Shown: one piece after another, positions 38,681 through 47,965 of the stretch
Numbering within the stretch: the first letter of the stretch is position 1
Layout: every line of letters begins with the position of its first letter
Made by a program: the position numbers and the translations under genes
Assembly: GCF_008801915.1 (NCBI RefSeq)
Contig: NZ_VZOV01000019.1
Span: 1-64,000 of the forward strand
From: Cupriavidus gilardii
GTDB lineage: Bacteria; Pseudomonadota; Gammaproteobacteria; Burkholderiales; Burkholderiaceae
Direction: 5' to 3'
DNA: 64,000 nucleotides
Notes under the pieces: generated by a model
What the model saw: the letters and a program-made list of their open reading frames with translations, nothing else
Told to the model about the DNA's origin: nothing
The model's database searches: none

Positions 38681-39952
38681 ATGCAAAGGATCGCGTTGAT
38701 CAGCGAGCACGCTTCCCCTCTGGCCGGGCCGGGCAGCGTGGACAGTGGAGGACAGAACATCTACGTGGCGCAGCTGGCGCGCCATCTCGGCAAACGCGGC
38801 TATCCGGTCGACGTGTTCACGCGGCGCGACAAGGGCCTGTTGCCGGAGGTCGTCGCGTTCGCGCCCAACGTCCGCGTGATTCATGTCCCCGCCGGCCCCG
38901 CGGTGCACGTGCCGAAGGAACAGCTATTGCCTTATATGGACGAGTTCGGCGCCTACATGGCCGAATTCATGGCGCGCGATCGCGTCGGCTATATGGTGAT
39001 GCACGCAAACTTCTTCATGTCGGGGCTCGCGGCGCTGCACGTCAAGCAAAAGCTTGATATTCCGCTGGTCATGACCTTCCATGCCCTCGGCAAGGTCCGG
39101 CGCCAGCACCAGGGCAGCGCCGACGGCTTCCCGGACTGCCGCTTCGAGATCGAGGAGCGGCTGGTGCGCGAATCGGACTGCGTGATCGCCGAGTGCCCGC
39201 AGGACCGGCACGATCTGATCCGGCTTTACGGGGCCGACCCCGGCACGATCGAAACGGTGCCCTGCGGCTTCGATGGCGACGAATTCTCGCCGGTGCCGCG
39301 CACCGAGGCGCGCCGCGCGCTTGGCTGGCCTTCGCATGAATTCTCGGTGCTGCAGCTCGGCCGCATGGTGCCGCGCAAGGGCATCGACAACGTCGTGCGG
39401 GCAATGGGTGAACTGCGCCGTGCGTTCGGCCTGCGCGCGCGGCTGTACGTGGTCGGCGGCAATTCCGACCAGCCGAGCCCGGCCGCCACGCCCGAAATCG
39501 GCCGCCTGCAGAAGATTGCCGCCGAGGAAGGCGTGGCCGATGCGGTCACCTTCGTCGGCCGGCGCGGCCGCGACCAGCTGCGGCTGTTCTACAGCGCGGC
39601 CGATGTGTTCGTCACCACGCCATGGTACGAGCCGTTCGGCATCACGCCGGTCGAGGCGATGGCCTGCGGCGTGCCGGTGATCGGCGCCGCGGTCGGCGGC
39701 ATCCGCAGCACCGTGCTGAACGGCCGCACCGGCTACCTGGTGCCGCCCAACGATCCGGCGGCGCTGGCGGCGCGGCTCGCGCGGCTGGCCTGCGATCCGA
39801 CGCTGGCTGAACGGATGGGCGCATCGGGCCGCCGCCGTGCGCACGCGCATTTCACCTGGGCCGGCGTCGCCGCGCGCATGGAAGGCGTGTATGCGCGGCT
39901 GGCCGGCGTCACCATCGACGAAACGGCGCAAACGCCGCAAGCCGCGGCTTGA
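38681..39952 (+). CDS. glycosyltransferase family 4 protein
   Basis: A 423-residue retaining GT-B glycosyltransferase. N-terminal motif [32 protein letters not shown] resembles sucrose-phosphate synthase/MshA-type GT4 enzymes. The C-terminal donor site is shown by [19 protein letters not shown] and [22 protein letters not shown] (the E-x7-E motif). The donor may be a UDP-sugar. The ATG follows GGGAG. It opens the plus-strand half of the glycan island; the next gene begins 13 bases later. Confidence 0.88.
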   Translation: MQRIALISEHASPLAGPGSVDSGGQNIYVAQLARHLGKRGYPVDVFTRRDKGLLPEVVAFAPNVRVIHVPAGPAVHVPKEQLLPYMDEFGAYMAEFMARDRVGYMVMHANFFMSGLAALHVKQKLDIPLVMTFHALGKVRRQHQGSADGFPDCRFEIEERLVRESDCVIAECPQDRHDLIRLYGADPGTIETVPCGFDGDEFSPVPRTEARRALGWPSHEFSVLQLGRMVPRKGIDNVVRAMGELRRAFGLRARLYVVGGNSDQPSPAATPEIGRLQKIAAEEGVADAVTFVGRRGRDQLRLFYSAADVFVTTPWYEPFGITPVEAMACGVPVIGAAVGGIRSTVLNGRTGYLVPPNDPAALAARLARLACDPTLAERMGASGRRRAHAHFTWAGVAARMEGVYARLAGVTIDETAQTPQAAA

Positions 39953-39965
39953 ACGGAGCGACCTC

Positions 39966-41072
39966 ATGAAAGAAGCCAACCGACGCCGCGTGCTGGTCAC
40001 CGGAGGCGCGGGCTTTCTCGGCTCGCACCTGTGCGACCGGCTGGTCCAGGCCGGCCACGATGTGCTGTGCGTGGACAACTTCTATACCGGCAGCAAGGAC
40101 AACATCGCGCACCTGCTGCGCGAGCCGAATTTCGAGCTGATGCGTCACGACGTGACCTTTCCGCTCTATGTCGAGGTCGATCAGATCTACAACCTGGCCT
40201 GCCCGGCCTCGCCGGTCCACTACCAGAGCGATCCGGTGCAGACCACCAAGACCAGCGTGCATGGCGCGATCAACATGCTGGGGCTCGCCAAGCGCGTGAA
40301 GGCGCGCATCCTGCAGGCGTCGACCAGCGAGGTCTACGGCGACCCCGACTGCCATCCGCAGCAGGAGTCGTACTGGGGCCATGTCAACCCGATCGGGCCA
40401 CGCTCCTGCTACGACGAGGGCAAGCGCTGCGCCGAGACGCTGTTCATGGACTACCACCGCCAGCATGGCGTCGACGTTCGCATCGCGCGGATCTTCAACA
40501 CCTACGGGCCGCGCATGCATCCAGCGGACGGCCGCGTGGTGTCGAACTTCATCACGCAGGCGCTGTCGGGCCAGCCGCTGACCGTCTATGGCGACGGCTC
40601 GCAGACGCGCTCGTTCTGCTATGTCGATGACCTGATCGAAGGGCTGATCCGGCTGATGGAAGCGCCGGGCGACCACAGCACGCCGATCAACCTGGGCAAC
40701 CCCTGCGAGCTGTCGATGCTGGAGATCGCACGCAAGGTGCTGGCGGCGACCGGCTCGTCGGCACCGATCGTGATGCGGCCCTTGCCCGAAGACGACCCGC
40801 GCCAGCGCTGCCCCGATATCACGCAGGCCGGCCAGCAGCTGCAATGGGTGCCGCGCATCGACCTGGACGAGGGGCTGCGCCGCACCGTGGCCTATTTCGC
40901 CGAGCGGCTGGCGCGCGGAGCCGGCATGCCGGCTCCGGCGGTCAACGACACCGTGGCGCAGCAGGCCGATGGCATTGCCGCGGCGGGACAGGTCGCGCAA
41001 GCCGCCGCAGGCATGGCGACGCTCGCGCCGCGGCGCGGCGCCGCTGCAACGCCGAGGGGAGCGACGCGATGA
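39966..41072 (+). CDS. UDP-glucuronate decarboxylase-like NAD-dependent epimerase/dehydratase
   Basis: A 368-residue extended-SDR protein. NAD motif [14 protein letters not shown] at the start, substrate loop [24 protein letters not shown], catalytic STSEVYGDP and YDEGKR (Tyr-x-x-x-Lys), and [23 protein letters not shown]. The pattern is that of UDP-xylose synthase, which turns UDP-glucuronate into UDP-xylose; a 4-epimerase role is less likely. The last ~40 residues are an Ala-rich tail beyond the family core. Its stop overlaps the next ATG (ATGA). Confidence 0.88.
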   Translation: MKEANRRRVLVTGGAGFLGSHLCDRLVQAGHDVLCVDNFYTGSKDNIAHLLREPNFELMRHDVTFPLYVEVDQIYNLACPASPVHYQSDPVQTTKTSVHGAINMLGLAKRVKARILQASTSEVYGDPDCHPQQESYWGHVNPIGPRSCYDEGKRCAETLFMDYHRQHGVDVRIARIFNTYGPRMHPADGRVVSNFITQALSGQPLTVYGDGSQTRSFCYVDDLIEGLIRLMEAPGDHSTPINLGNPCELSMLEIARKVLAATGSSAPIVMRPLPEDDPRQRCPDITQAGQQLQWVPRIDLDEGLRRTVAYFAERLARGAGMPAPAVNDTVAQQADGIAAAGQVAQAAAGMATLAPRRGAAATPRGATR

Positions 41073-41272
41073 ATGGCAACATCACCTTCCTGGTCTACCG
41101 GCTCGAATGGCATCGCCGCCGTGCCGAAGCACTGCACGCGGCGCGCAACGGCCGCCTGCGCGACCTCGCCGATCTGCCCGCGTGCAAGGTCTACTGGGCC
41201 GCCGATGCCTTTGCACACCGCAGTCCCGCCGCGCCGCCGCGGATCGCGGACCTGCAAACCGAACCGGAATGA
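41069..41272 (+). CDS. small protein of unknown function in the glycan operon
   Basis: A 67-residue protein ([23 protein letters not shown]...). The ATGA overlap with the preceding gene and the ribosome site GGGGAG support it. It lies three bases before the deacetylase gene, so all are read together. No family is recognised; the amphipathic basic helix near residues 10-30 could contact a partner or membrane. Confidence 0.7.
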   Translation: MNGNITFLVYRLEWHRRRAEALHAARNGRLRDLADLPACKVYWAADAFAHRSPAAPPRIADLQTEPE

Positions 41273-41275
41273 ACC

Positions 41276-42010
41276 ATGTCGCTGTCGGTCTCCATTCCCC
41301 TGGTCGTGATCTCGCCGCACCTGGACGATGCCGTGTTCAGTTGCGGCAACCTGCTGGCGGCATGCCCCGGCTCCGTGGTCGTCACCGTGTTCGCCGGCGT
41401 GCCGCCGGTCGACATGCCGGCGCCGGACTGGGATCGGCGCGCCGGCTTTTCCAGCGCGGCGCAAGCGGTGCTGGCGCGGCGCGAGGAAGACCGCGCCGGC
41501 CTTGCCATCCTCGACGCGCAACCGGTCTGGCTCGATTTTCTCGACAGCCAGTACAACCGGCGCCACACCGCCGGGGAGATCGCCGCGCAGCTGTCGAAGG
41601 TGATCTCGCTGCATAACGCCTGCGCCGTGGTGGCGCCATGCGGTCTGTACCATTCCGACCATACGCTGGTGCACGAAGCGTGCGCGCGCCTGTGGCGCGA
41701 GCGCGATCACGGCGGACCGCCGTGGCTCTATTACGAAGAGGCGATCTACCGGCGCAAACCCGGCATGCTGCACAAGCTGCTGGCGCGCTGGCACGCGGCC
41801 GGCACCGTATCGACCCCGGTGGACCTGGCCATCGGCGAGCACACCGCCACCAAGGCCCGCGCCTGCAACGCCTACGCCAGCCAGCTGGCGATGTTCGATT
41901 CGAATACGATCAGCGATCTGAGCGCGCCCGAGCGCTATTGGCAATGGGAGGCCAGCGCCGGCGATTCGACCGAGGCCCAGGCCGCCTGCACCAGCGAGGG
42001 CAGCGCGTGA
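41276..42010 (+). CDS. PIG-L family deacetylase
   Basis: A 244-residue zinc-dependent N-deacetylase. The zinc motif PHLDDAVFSCG is near residue 14, and CGLYHSDHTLVHEA gives the third ligand. PIG-L enzymes remove N-acetyl from sugar amides such as N-acetylglucosamine on lipid or small-molecule carriers. In this operon it probably modifies a glycan or its precursor. Its stop overlaps the next gene's GTG start. Confidence 0.88.
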   Translation: MSLSVSIPLVVISPHLDDAVFSCGNLLAACPGSVVVTVFAGVPPVDMPAPDWDRRAGFSSAAQAVLARREEDRAGLAILDAQPVWLDFLDSQYNRRHTAGEIAAQLSKVISLHNACAVVAPCGLYHSDHTLVHEACARLWRERDHGGPPWLYYEEAIYRRKPGMLHKLLARWHAAGTVSTPVDLAIGEHTATKARACNAYASQLAMFDSNTISDLSAPERYWQWEASAGDSTEAQAACTSEGSA

Positions 42011-42942
42011 ACGCAGCGGATGGCATGACGGCGCCCGCGCCGGGCGGCGGCCGTCGTATGCAGGCGCAGGGGGATACGCGCGTCAGCGTGGTGGTGTTGA
42101 CGTACAACCGCCGCGAATGGCTGCGCGCCACGCTGTCGCGCCTGTGCGCGTTGCCGGAGCATCCCGCCATCGCCGTGGTCGACAACGGCTCGAGCGACGG
42201 CACCGCAGACATGGTGCGCAGCGACTTTCCGCAGGCCGCGCTGCTGCGGCTGCCGGCCAACCTGGGCGCGGCGGCGCGCAATGTCGGCGTGGACTGGGCC
42301 CGCACGCCCTATGTCGCATTCTGCGACGACGATACCTGGTGGCATCCCGGCGCGCTGAAGCTGGCCGCCGACACGCTGGACCGTCATCCCGACGTCGCCG
42401 CGCTGACCGCGCATCTGATGGTGGTGCGGGAAGACAGCGCGCCGCAGAGCGACCCGATCAGCCGCATCATGGCCGACAGTCCGTTGCCTTCGTCCGGGCT
42501 GCCCGGCAAGGCGATCCTCGGCCTGCTGGCCGGCGCGACGGTGTTTCGTGCCGAGGCCTACCGCCGCGCCGGCGGCTACCATCCGCGGCTCTTCATTGGC
42601 GGCGAGGAAACGCTGCTGGCACTCGATCTGGCGGCACTGGGCTGGCATCTGGTCTATTGCCCCGAGCTGCTCGCCTACCACCAGCCATGCCCGATCCGCG
42701 CGCACCGGATGCGCCGCCGGCTGCTGGCGCGCAATGCGATCTGGTCGGCGTGGTTGAGGCTGCCCGCCGGCGCGGCGCTGCGCGAAAGCCTGCGCATGGT
42801 GCCGGCGCTGCTGCGCGAAGGGGGGCTGGTCGGATGCGTCGATACCGCGCGGGGGCTGCCGTGGGTATTGCGCGAGCGTGCGGTGATTCCGCCGACGGTG
42901 CAGCGGTTGCGGCGCTATCTGGGATCTGCGCAGATGCGGTGA
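42007..42942 (+). CDS. glycosyltransferase family 2 protein
   Basis: A 311-residue GT-A glycosyltransferase. Motifs: VVVLTYNRREWLRATLSRL, VVDNGSSDGTADMV, the metal-binding CDDDTWW, and FIGGEETLLALDLAALGW (acceptor-side acid). The GTG start overlaps the deacetylase stop as GTGA and follows GAGGG; an ATG at 42025 is the alternative. It is the last gene of the plus-strand glycan operon. Confidence 0.87.
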   Translation: MNAADGMTAPAPGGGRRMQAQGDTRVSVVVLTYNRREWLRATLSRLCALPEHPAIAVVDNGSSDGTADMVRSDFPQAALLRLPANLGAAARNVGVDWARTPYVAFCDDDTWWHPGALKLAADTLDRHPDVAALTAHLMVVREDSAPQSDPISRIMADSPLPSSGLPGKAILGLLAGATVFRAEAYRRAGGYHPRLFIGGEETLLALDLAALGWHLVYCPELLAYHQPCPIRAHRMRRRLLARNAIWSAWLRLPAGAALRESLRMVPALLREGGLVGCVDTARGLPWVLRERAVIPPTVQRLRRYLGSAQMR

Positions 42943-43005
42943 GGGGCGGCGCGAACGGCGTGGGTCAGTGAGCGCTGCTTGCCCTGTCCCCAGCCCTCTC
43001 CCCAA

Positions 43006-43029
43006 CCCGCTCCCGCAAGCGGGAGCGGG
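43006..43029. terminator. strong inverted repeat between convergent glycan operons
   Basis: Arms CCCGCTCCCGC and GCGGGAGCGGG (11 bases, 2-base loop) lie between the two operon ends. No T-tract follows on either strand, but position and stability suggest termination in both directions. The next 60 bases contain three copies of a cttgctgctcccc unit. Confidence 0.6.
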
Positions 43030-43083
43030 AGCAAGCAAAGGGCTGCGGGTCTGCTCTCCTTGCTGCTCCCCTTGCTGCTCCCC

Positions 43084-44031
43084 TTACTGCGCCACCTGCC
43101 TCAACACCCCACACCAATCCTGGACAAACCGCCCGATCCCGAAGCGCTCCATCGCGCTCGCCCGCGCCTGTTCGCCCCATTCCCTGGCGAGCCCCGGATC
43201 GTCGATCAGCCGCCGCATCACCTCGACCAGCCGCTCCAGCCGCGTATCGACATAGCCGCTGTGTCCATTGCGGATCGCCGTCGACATCTCGGTGGTCGCC
43301 AGCCCGACCACCGGCATGCCGATCATCATTGCCTCGACCACGGCGAGCCCTAGGCTCGTATAGCGGATCGGATTGAAGAAAAAGCGGTAGCGCGCGACAA
43401 AGGCCGCCAGCTCGGGATTGGGCACTTCGCCCAGCCCGCCTGCCTCCTCCGCCGCCATGCCCACCAGATCGAGCGGTACCTGTTCGCGCGCCTGCGCGAA
43501 GATGTCGGCGCCAAGCCGGCGCCCGCGCCTGTTCAGGTTGTTGACCACGCTGATGCCGCGCGGCGCCTCGCCGCTGTAGCGCACTGCGTGATCGACCAGC
43601 ACACCGTGTTCGATCACGCAGTGCGGCGTGACCCCGCTGTCCCACATCAGCGCATTGAACGGCGTCACATGGACCAGCATCACGTTCGGGTCCTGCACCG
43701 GATGCACGGTCCCCGTCGGATGCTGCTGCGGCGGGTCGTGTTCGAGAAAGATCGTCGGCAATCGCCGCTGCGCCTCGGTCAGCAGCGTCTCCCGATCGCT
43801 GTCCCAGTGCCGCTGGTGCTGGTACAGCACGCAATCGAACTCGCGCTTCGGCACATCGTCGTAGGCGACCTCGTGCACGTTGCCGCCCCACGGCAGCGCG
43901 CCGACCGCGCCGGCATAGCCTGGCGGCGAGCCCGGCTTGGTCACCAGATACAGGTCATGCGGAATCTGCGACAGGTAGTACAGATAGTTGCCGTGAACAT
44001 GCCAGGTCAGGATGCGCAGCCGCTCAGGCAT
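43084..44031 (-). CDS. glycosyltransferase, GT4/GT1-like
   Basis: A 315-residue protein with a GT-B C-terminal donor domain: NPIRYTSLGLAVVEAMMIGMPVVGLATTEMSTAIRNGHSGYVDT. The N-terminus (LRILTWHVHGNYLYYLSQ) is typical of a small family seen with heptosyltransferases in surface glycan clusters. An excellent ribosome site, AGGAGGT, precedes the ATG. It overlaps the preceding GT9 stop by eight bases and is the last gene of the minus-strand operon. Confidence 0.83.
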   Translation of the reverse strand: MPERLRILTWHVHGNYLYYLSQIPHDLYLVTKPGSPPGYAGAVGALPWGGNVHEVAYDDVPKREFDCVLYQHQRHWDSDRETLLTEAQRRLPTIFLEHDPPQQHPTGTVHPVQDPNVMLVHVTPFNALMWDSGVTPHCVIEHGVLVDHAVRYSGEAPRGISVVNNLNRRGRRLGADIFAQAREQVPLDLVGMAAEEAGGLGEVPNPELAAFVARYRFFFNPIRYTSLGLAVVEAMMIGMPVVGLATTEMSTAIRNGHSGYVDTRLERLVEVMRRLIDDPGLAREWGEQARASAMERFGIGRFVQDWCGVLRQVAQ

Positions 44032-45151
44032 GGCTGACCTCCTGCGTCTCGCGCGACTGCCCGATCATCGCCATCGCGGCGGCCACCACGTCGTCGACCT
44101 CGAGGCCCTCGGCGCACAGGTGCCCGACCGGGCAATCCTGATGCATGCACGGGCGGCATGACGGATAGTCCGCCAGCACGCGATGGCGCGAGCTGTCCAG
44201 CGGCGCCCAGCGCGCGCTGTCGCTGCCGCACGAGACCACGACGCTGGGCGTACGCATTGCCGCGGCAATATGCGAAGCGCCGGTGTCGTTGCACAACAGC
44301 AGCCGCGCGTGCTTGACGACCGCCGCCATCGCGCCCAGATCGGTCTTGCCGCACAGATTGATCACCGGCGAGCCGAGCGCATCGCACAGCCGTCCGGCCA
44401 GCTCGGCCTCGTCCGGCGTGCCCGTCACCACGATCTTCCAGTGCTGGCGCAGCACGTCCGCCACCGCGGCAAAGCGCTCGACCGGCCAGCGGCGAGAGTG
44501 CATGCGCGCGCCGGGATGCACGCAGATGAAGTTACCCGGCATCAGGTCGTGCATCAGCGCCAGCCGTTGCCACGCCGCGCTGTCGGCCGGCCGCAGCGGA
44601 AATTCGAGCTCGGTGCCGTCGGGCAGATAGCCGAGCCGGCTGGTCAGTGCCAGCAGCCGCTCGATCTCGTTGCCGCCGGGCCAGTCGATCAGCAGCTCGT
44701 TGACCGGACGCGCACCGTACGACAACACGCCGGGCTGCCATTTGCGTTCGGCGCGGCCCGCGCTGGGCGCCGCCGGCACCGGCCGAAAACCGGCCATCTG
44801 GCGCGCCCCAAGCTGCCGCACGATCGCGTTGGTCACCAGTCCGCTGCCGTGCAGCTGGATCGCCAGATCGAACCGGCGCGCGCGGGCCTGCGTATAGAAG
44901 GCCTGCGCCTCGTCCTCGCGGATCGGCTGCTCGGGCATGCCCGGGGCCCCGGGGAACACCATCAGCTCGTCGACCAGATGCGAGAAGCGTTCGACGAACG
45001 AGGCCGCCCAAGGCAGGCCGATCAGCGTGATGGTCGCATCGGGCTCGGCCTTGCGCAGCGCGCGCAGCGCCGGCACCGCGCACAGCATGTCACCCAGTTG
45101 CAGCGCTCGGAACACGGCGATCCGGCGCGGACGCTCCGCGAATCTGATCAT
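44024..45151 (-). CDS. glycosyltransferase family 9 (heptosyltransferase-like)
   Basis: A 375-residue GT9 protein. Motifs: VFRALQLGDMLCAVPALRALR, FICVHPGARMHSRRWPVERFAAVADVL, and NDTGASHIAAAMRTPSVVV. The C-terminal cysteine cluster CRPCMHQDCPVGHLC also occurs in a modified form in the other GT9 here. GT9 enzymes transfer ADP-heptose to lipopolysaccharide or protein. Its ATG overlaps the stop of the GT2 gene (ATGA). Confidence 0.88.
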   Translation of the reverse strand: MIRFAERPRRIAVFRALQLGDMLCAVPALRALRKAEPDATITLIGLPWAASFVERFSHLVDELMVFPGAPGMPEQPIREDEAQAFYTQARARRFDLAIQLHGSGLVTNAIVRQLGARQMAGFRPVPAAPSAGRAERKWQPGVLSYGARPVNELLIDWPGGNEIERLLALTSRLGYLPDGTELEFPLRPADSAAWQRLALMHDLMPGNFICVHPGARMHSRRWPVERFAAVADVLRQHWKIVVTGTPDEAELAGRLCDALGSPVINLCGKTDLGAMAAVVKHARLLLCNDTGASHIAAAMRTPSVVVSCGSDSARWAPLDSSRHRVLADYPSCRPCMHQDCPVGHLCAEGLEVDDVVAAAMAMIGQSRETQEVSHA

Positions 45152-46179
45152 AGGAAACCAACCTTGAAGGCAAGGGCGCCGCGCAGGCGCCAGTACAGGG
45201 AAAGCGGCGGAATCAGGATCGAAGTCGCGATCATCTCGGCGACATGCGAAGGAGTCAGCGCTGCGCCACGCAGGCGGCGGCAGCAGAACCACGCGGTCAG
45301 CGCGAACCACAGGCCGAAGCCGCCCCATGCCAGCGAGGCATGGCCGGCCGGCGCGGCAATCAGCGCCACCAGCAAGCCGAGCACTGACACGTAGTAGTGC
45401 CACGGCGGGATTGGACGGATGCGCTCGCGGTACCAGCGCGGATGCTTCTTGTACAGCAGCGCGTCGAAGAACACCTTCGACTGCGCCGCAAGGCTGCTGC
45501 CCCACGGCGCCGGCCGCACCGGATGCACGACCATCGCGCCCGGCGCGTGGCCGATCGGCCCGACCTGCTGCAGCAGGCGGAACTGCAGGTCGGAATCCTC
45601 GCGCCACGCGCGCTTGAAGCGTTCGTCGAAGCCGCCGACCTTGACCAGCGCCTCCTTGCGGACGAAGCAGTTGGCGGTGACGAACTCGGCCGTGGCCAGG
45701 CCGCCGGTATCGCGTTGATGGTCGGTGGGCCGTGCCGGCAGCGGCACCACCACCTTGCCGGTCATCGCGCAGCATTGCGGCGAGGTCGACAGCGCCCGGC
45801 AGCCTTCGCGCAACCACCCCGGATCGGGAATGGTGTCGTCATCGGTGAACGCGATCACCGACGCGCGCGCGATGCGCCAGCCGGCGTTGCGCGCGCCCGC
45901 GGGGCCCTGCGTATCCGGCACCGCCAGATAGCGCAGCGTGCAGCGAGGCCACGCGCCGTTCAGTTCCTGGACCAGACGCTCGACCGCCGGCTCGCAACCG
46001 TCATCGGCGACGATCACCTCGAACGTGCCGGCGCCGAACTGCTGCACGCCAATCGCCCGCAGGCAGCGATGCAGCAGGTCCGGGCGCCGGTAGGTCGGGA
46101 TCACGACCGAGACCAGCGGCTCGGTGTCCGCGCGCTCGACGTTGCCGATCCTTCGATCCGCGGGCTCATGCACCGGCAT
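45148..46179 (-). CDS. membrane-associated glycosyltransferase family 2
   Basis: A 343-residue GT2. SVVIPTYRRPDLLHRCLRAI and DDDTIPDPGWL form the nucleotide/metal site; FKRAWREDSDLQFRL is the acceptor-side motif. The last 80 residues carry two or three hydrophobic helices (YYVSVLGLLVALIAAPAG and beyond) that anchor it in the membrane. It overlaps the carbamoyltransferase stop by 14 bases, with GGGAGGG as ribosome site. Confidence 0.87.
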   Translation of the reverse strand: MPVHEPADRRIGNVERADTEPLVSVVIPTYRRPDLLHRCLRAIGVQQFGAGTFEVIVADDGCEPAVERLVQELNGAWPRCTLRYLAVPDTQGPAGARNAGWRIARASVIAFTDDDTIPDPGWLREGCRALSTSPQCCAMTGKVVVPLPARPTDHQRDTGGLATAEFVTANCFVRKEALVKVGGFDERFKRAWREDSDLQFRLLQQVGPIGHAPGAMVVHPVRPAPWGSSLAAQSKVFFDALLYKKHPRWYRERIRPIPPWHYYVSVLGLLVALIAAPAGHASLAWGGFGLWFALTAWFCCRRLRGAALTPSHVAEMIATSILIPPLSLYWRLRGALAFKVGFL

Positions 46180-47932
46180 GGGCGCCCTCCCGCGCAGGCT
46201 TTTCCAGCAGGAACGGACCGATCACCAGCGCATCGAGCGGCGACGTCCAGAAGCACTCGACCGCATCGCGCGGCGTGCAGACGATCGGCTCGCCCCGCGT
46301 GTTGAACGAGGTATTGACCAGGATCGGCACGCCAGTGCGCTGCTCGAAGGCCGCCAGCACGTCGTAGTAGGCGGGATTCTGCTCGCGCCGCACGGTCTGC
46401 ACGCGGGCCGTGCCATCGACGTGGCAAACGGCCGGAATGCGGTCCTCTCTTCCGGGCTTGACGTTGAACACGAACAGCATGAAGGGCGCACGCCAGTTCC
46501 CCGGATGGGCGGCGGTGAACCACTCGGCCGCGCGCTCCTCCATCACCACCGGCGCGACCGGGCGGAAGTCCTCCCTGTCCTTGATCTGGTTCAGCTTCTG
46601 CTGCATGGACGGATCGATCGGCGAGGCCAGGATCGAGCGGCCGCCCAGCGCACGCGGGCCGAACTCCATGCGGCCCTGGAACCAGCCGATGATCTTGTTC
46701 TGCGCGAGCAGCTCGGCGGTCTCGCCGGCCACGTCGTCGAGCCGGCGGTACGGCAGCTTGGCCTGGTCCAGGAAGGCGGCGATCTCCTGCTCGTCGAAGG
46801 CCGGGCCGTAATAGGCGTGCTCCATCGCCCAGCGCCGCGCCGGCTTGCCGCGCTGCTGCCAGTCGATCCACAGCGCCGCGCCCAGCGCGGTGCCGGCATC
46901 GCCGGCGGCCGGCTGCACCCAGACCTCGTCGAACGCGCCCTGGTCGCGCACGCGCGCGTTCATCACGCAGTTCAGCGCGACCCCGCCCGCCATCGCCAGC
47001 TTGCGCTCGCCGGTCTCCGCGGCGAGCCACGCCGTCATGCCGAGCACCGTCTCCTCGAGCACCAGCTGCAGCGAGCGCGCGATATTGAAGTGTTCGCGCG
47101 TGAATTCGCTGCCCCGCACGCGCGGCGGCCCCAGTACCGCTTCGAGATCGGCCTGGTCGATGCGGTAGCCCCCCTCCCGATCGCCATGGACCATGGCGCG
47201 GAACACGTCGGCGCGGGTCGGCTCGCCGTACGAGGCCAGCGCCATCACCTTGTACTCGTCGGAGGAATGCAGGAAGCCCAGATGCCGCGTCACGCGCTCA
47301 TACAGCAGGCCGAGCGAATCGGGCAGGTCGATCTGCTTGATGCGGCGGTAGTCGCGCCCATCGAACACGCCATAGCTGGTGGTCGCGCTCTCGCCGCGGC
47401 CATCCATCGTCAGCACCGCGCAGCGATCGAACGGCGCCGCCAGGAAGGCGCTGGCTTCGTGCGCCATATGGTGCTCGACGTAGTGCCAGCGGTACGGCGC
47501 CTCCGCGCTGCTGCGCACGGTGGCGAAGCGCTTCTGCAGGTGATGCGGCACGCCCGACACCAGTTGCCGCGGCGCGTTGACGACATAGGACAGGAACAGC
47601 GGGTCCCACGGGGAATCGGCCACGCCTGGCGTGGCGTGCTTCGACGGTTCGAGCGGCAGCGTCACCGTTTCGTCGTTGCGCCGCTCGCCGAGCATGATCG
47701 CGGGGTCGAACGAGTAGGCGATATGGTCGATGTCGGCCAGCGTGATGCCGGCCTCCTTCAGGCAGTAGTCGATCGCATGGTAGGGCAGCTCCCAGGCCGT
47801 AAACGGCACCGGGCGCTTGCCGTGCTTGATGTGCGTGAACCGTTCGTCTTCCGCCGCGGCGATGACCTCGCCGTCGCGCACCAGGCAGGCGGAGGTGTCG
47901 TGATAGGCGGCGTTGATTCCAAGCGTGTACAT
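46166..47932 (-). CDS. carbamoyltransferase (NodU/CmcH family)
   Basis: A 588-residue protein that transfers carbamoyl from carbamoyl phosphate via carbamoyl-adenylate to a hydroxyl group, as in Nod factors or cephamycin. N-terminal YTLGINAAYHDTSACLVRDG is the sugar-kinase-like fold start. HHMAHEASAFLAAPF gives the metal-binding histidines. The C-terminal YrdC-like part shows DGTARVQTV and PILVNTSFNTRGEPIVCTP. The start follows GAGGAG. In this operon it probably carbamoylates the glycan. Confidence 0.92.
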   Translation of the reverse strand: MYTLGINAAYHDTSACLVRDGEVIAAAEDERFTHIKHGKRPVPFTAWELPYHAIDYCLKEAGITLADIDHIAYSFDPAIMLGERRNDETVTLPLEPSKHATPGVADSPWDPLFLSYVVNAPRQLVSGVPHHLQKRFATVRSSAEAPYRWHYVEHHMAHEASAFLAAPFDRCAVLTMDGRGESATTSYGVFDGRDYRRIKQIDLPDSLGLLYERVTRHLGFLHSSDEYKVMALASYGEPTRADVFRAMVHGDREGGYRIDQADLEAVLGPPRVRGSEFTREHFNIARSLQLVLEETVLGMTAWLAAETGERKLAMAGGVALNCVMNARVRDQGAFDEVWVQPAAGDAGTALGAALWIDWQQRGKPARRWAMEHAYYGPAFDEQEIAAFLDQAKLPYRRLDDVAGETAELLAQNKIIGWFQGRMEFGPRALGGRSILASPIDPSMQQKLNQIKDREDFRPVAPVVMEERAAEWFTAAHPGNWRAPFMLFVFNVKPGREDRIPAVCHVDGTARVQTVRREQNPAYYDVLAAFEQRTGVPILVNTSFNTRGEPIVCTPRDAVECFWTSPLDALVIGPFLLEKPAREGAHAGA

Positions 47933-47965
47933 GGCGGCTCCTCTGCGCGATTCCTTGTGTCCGAT

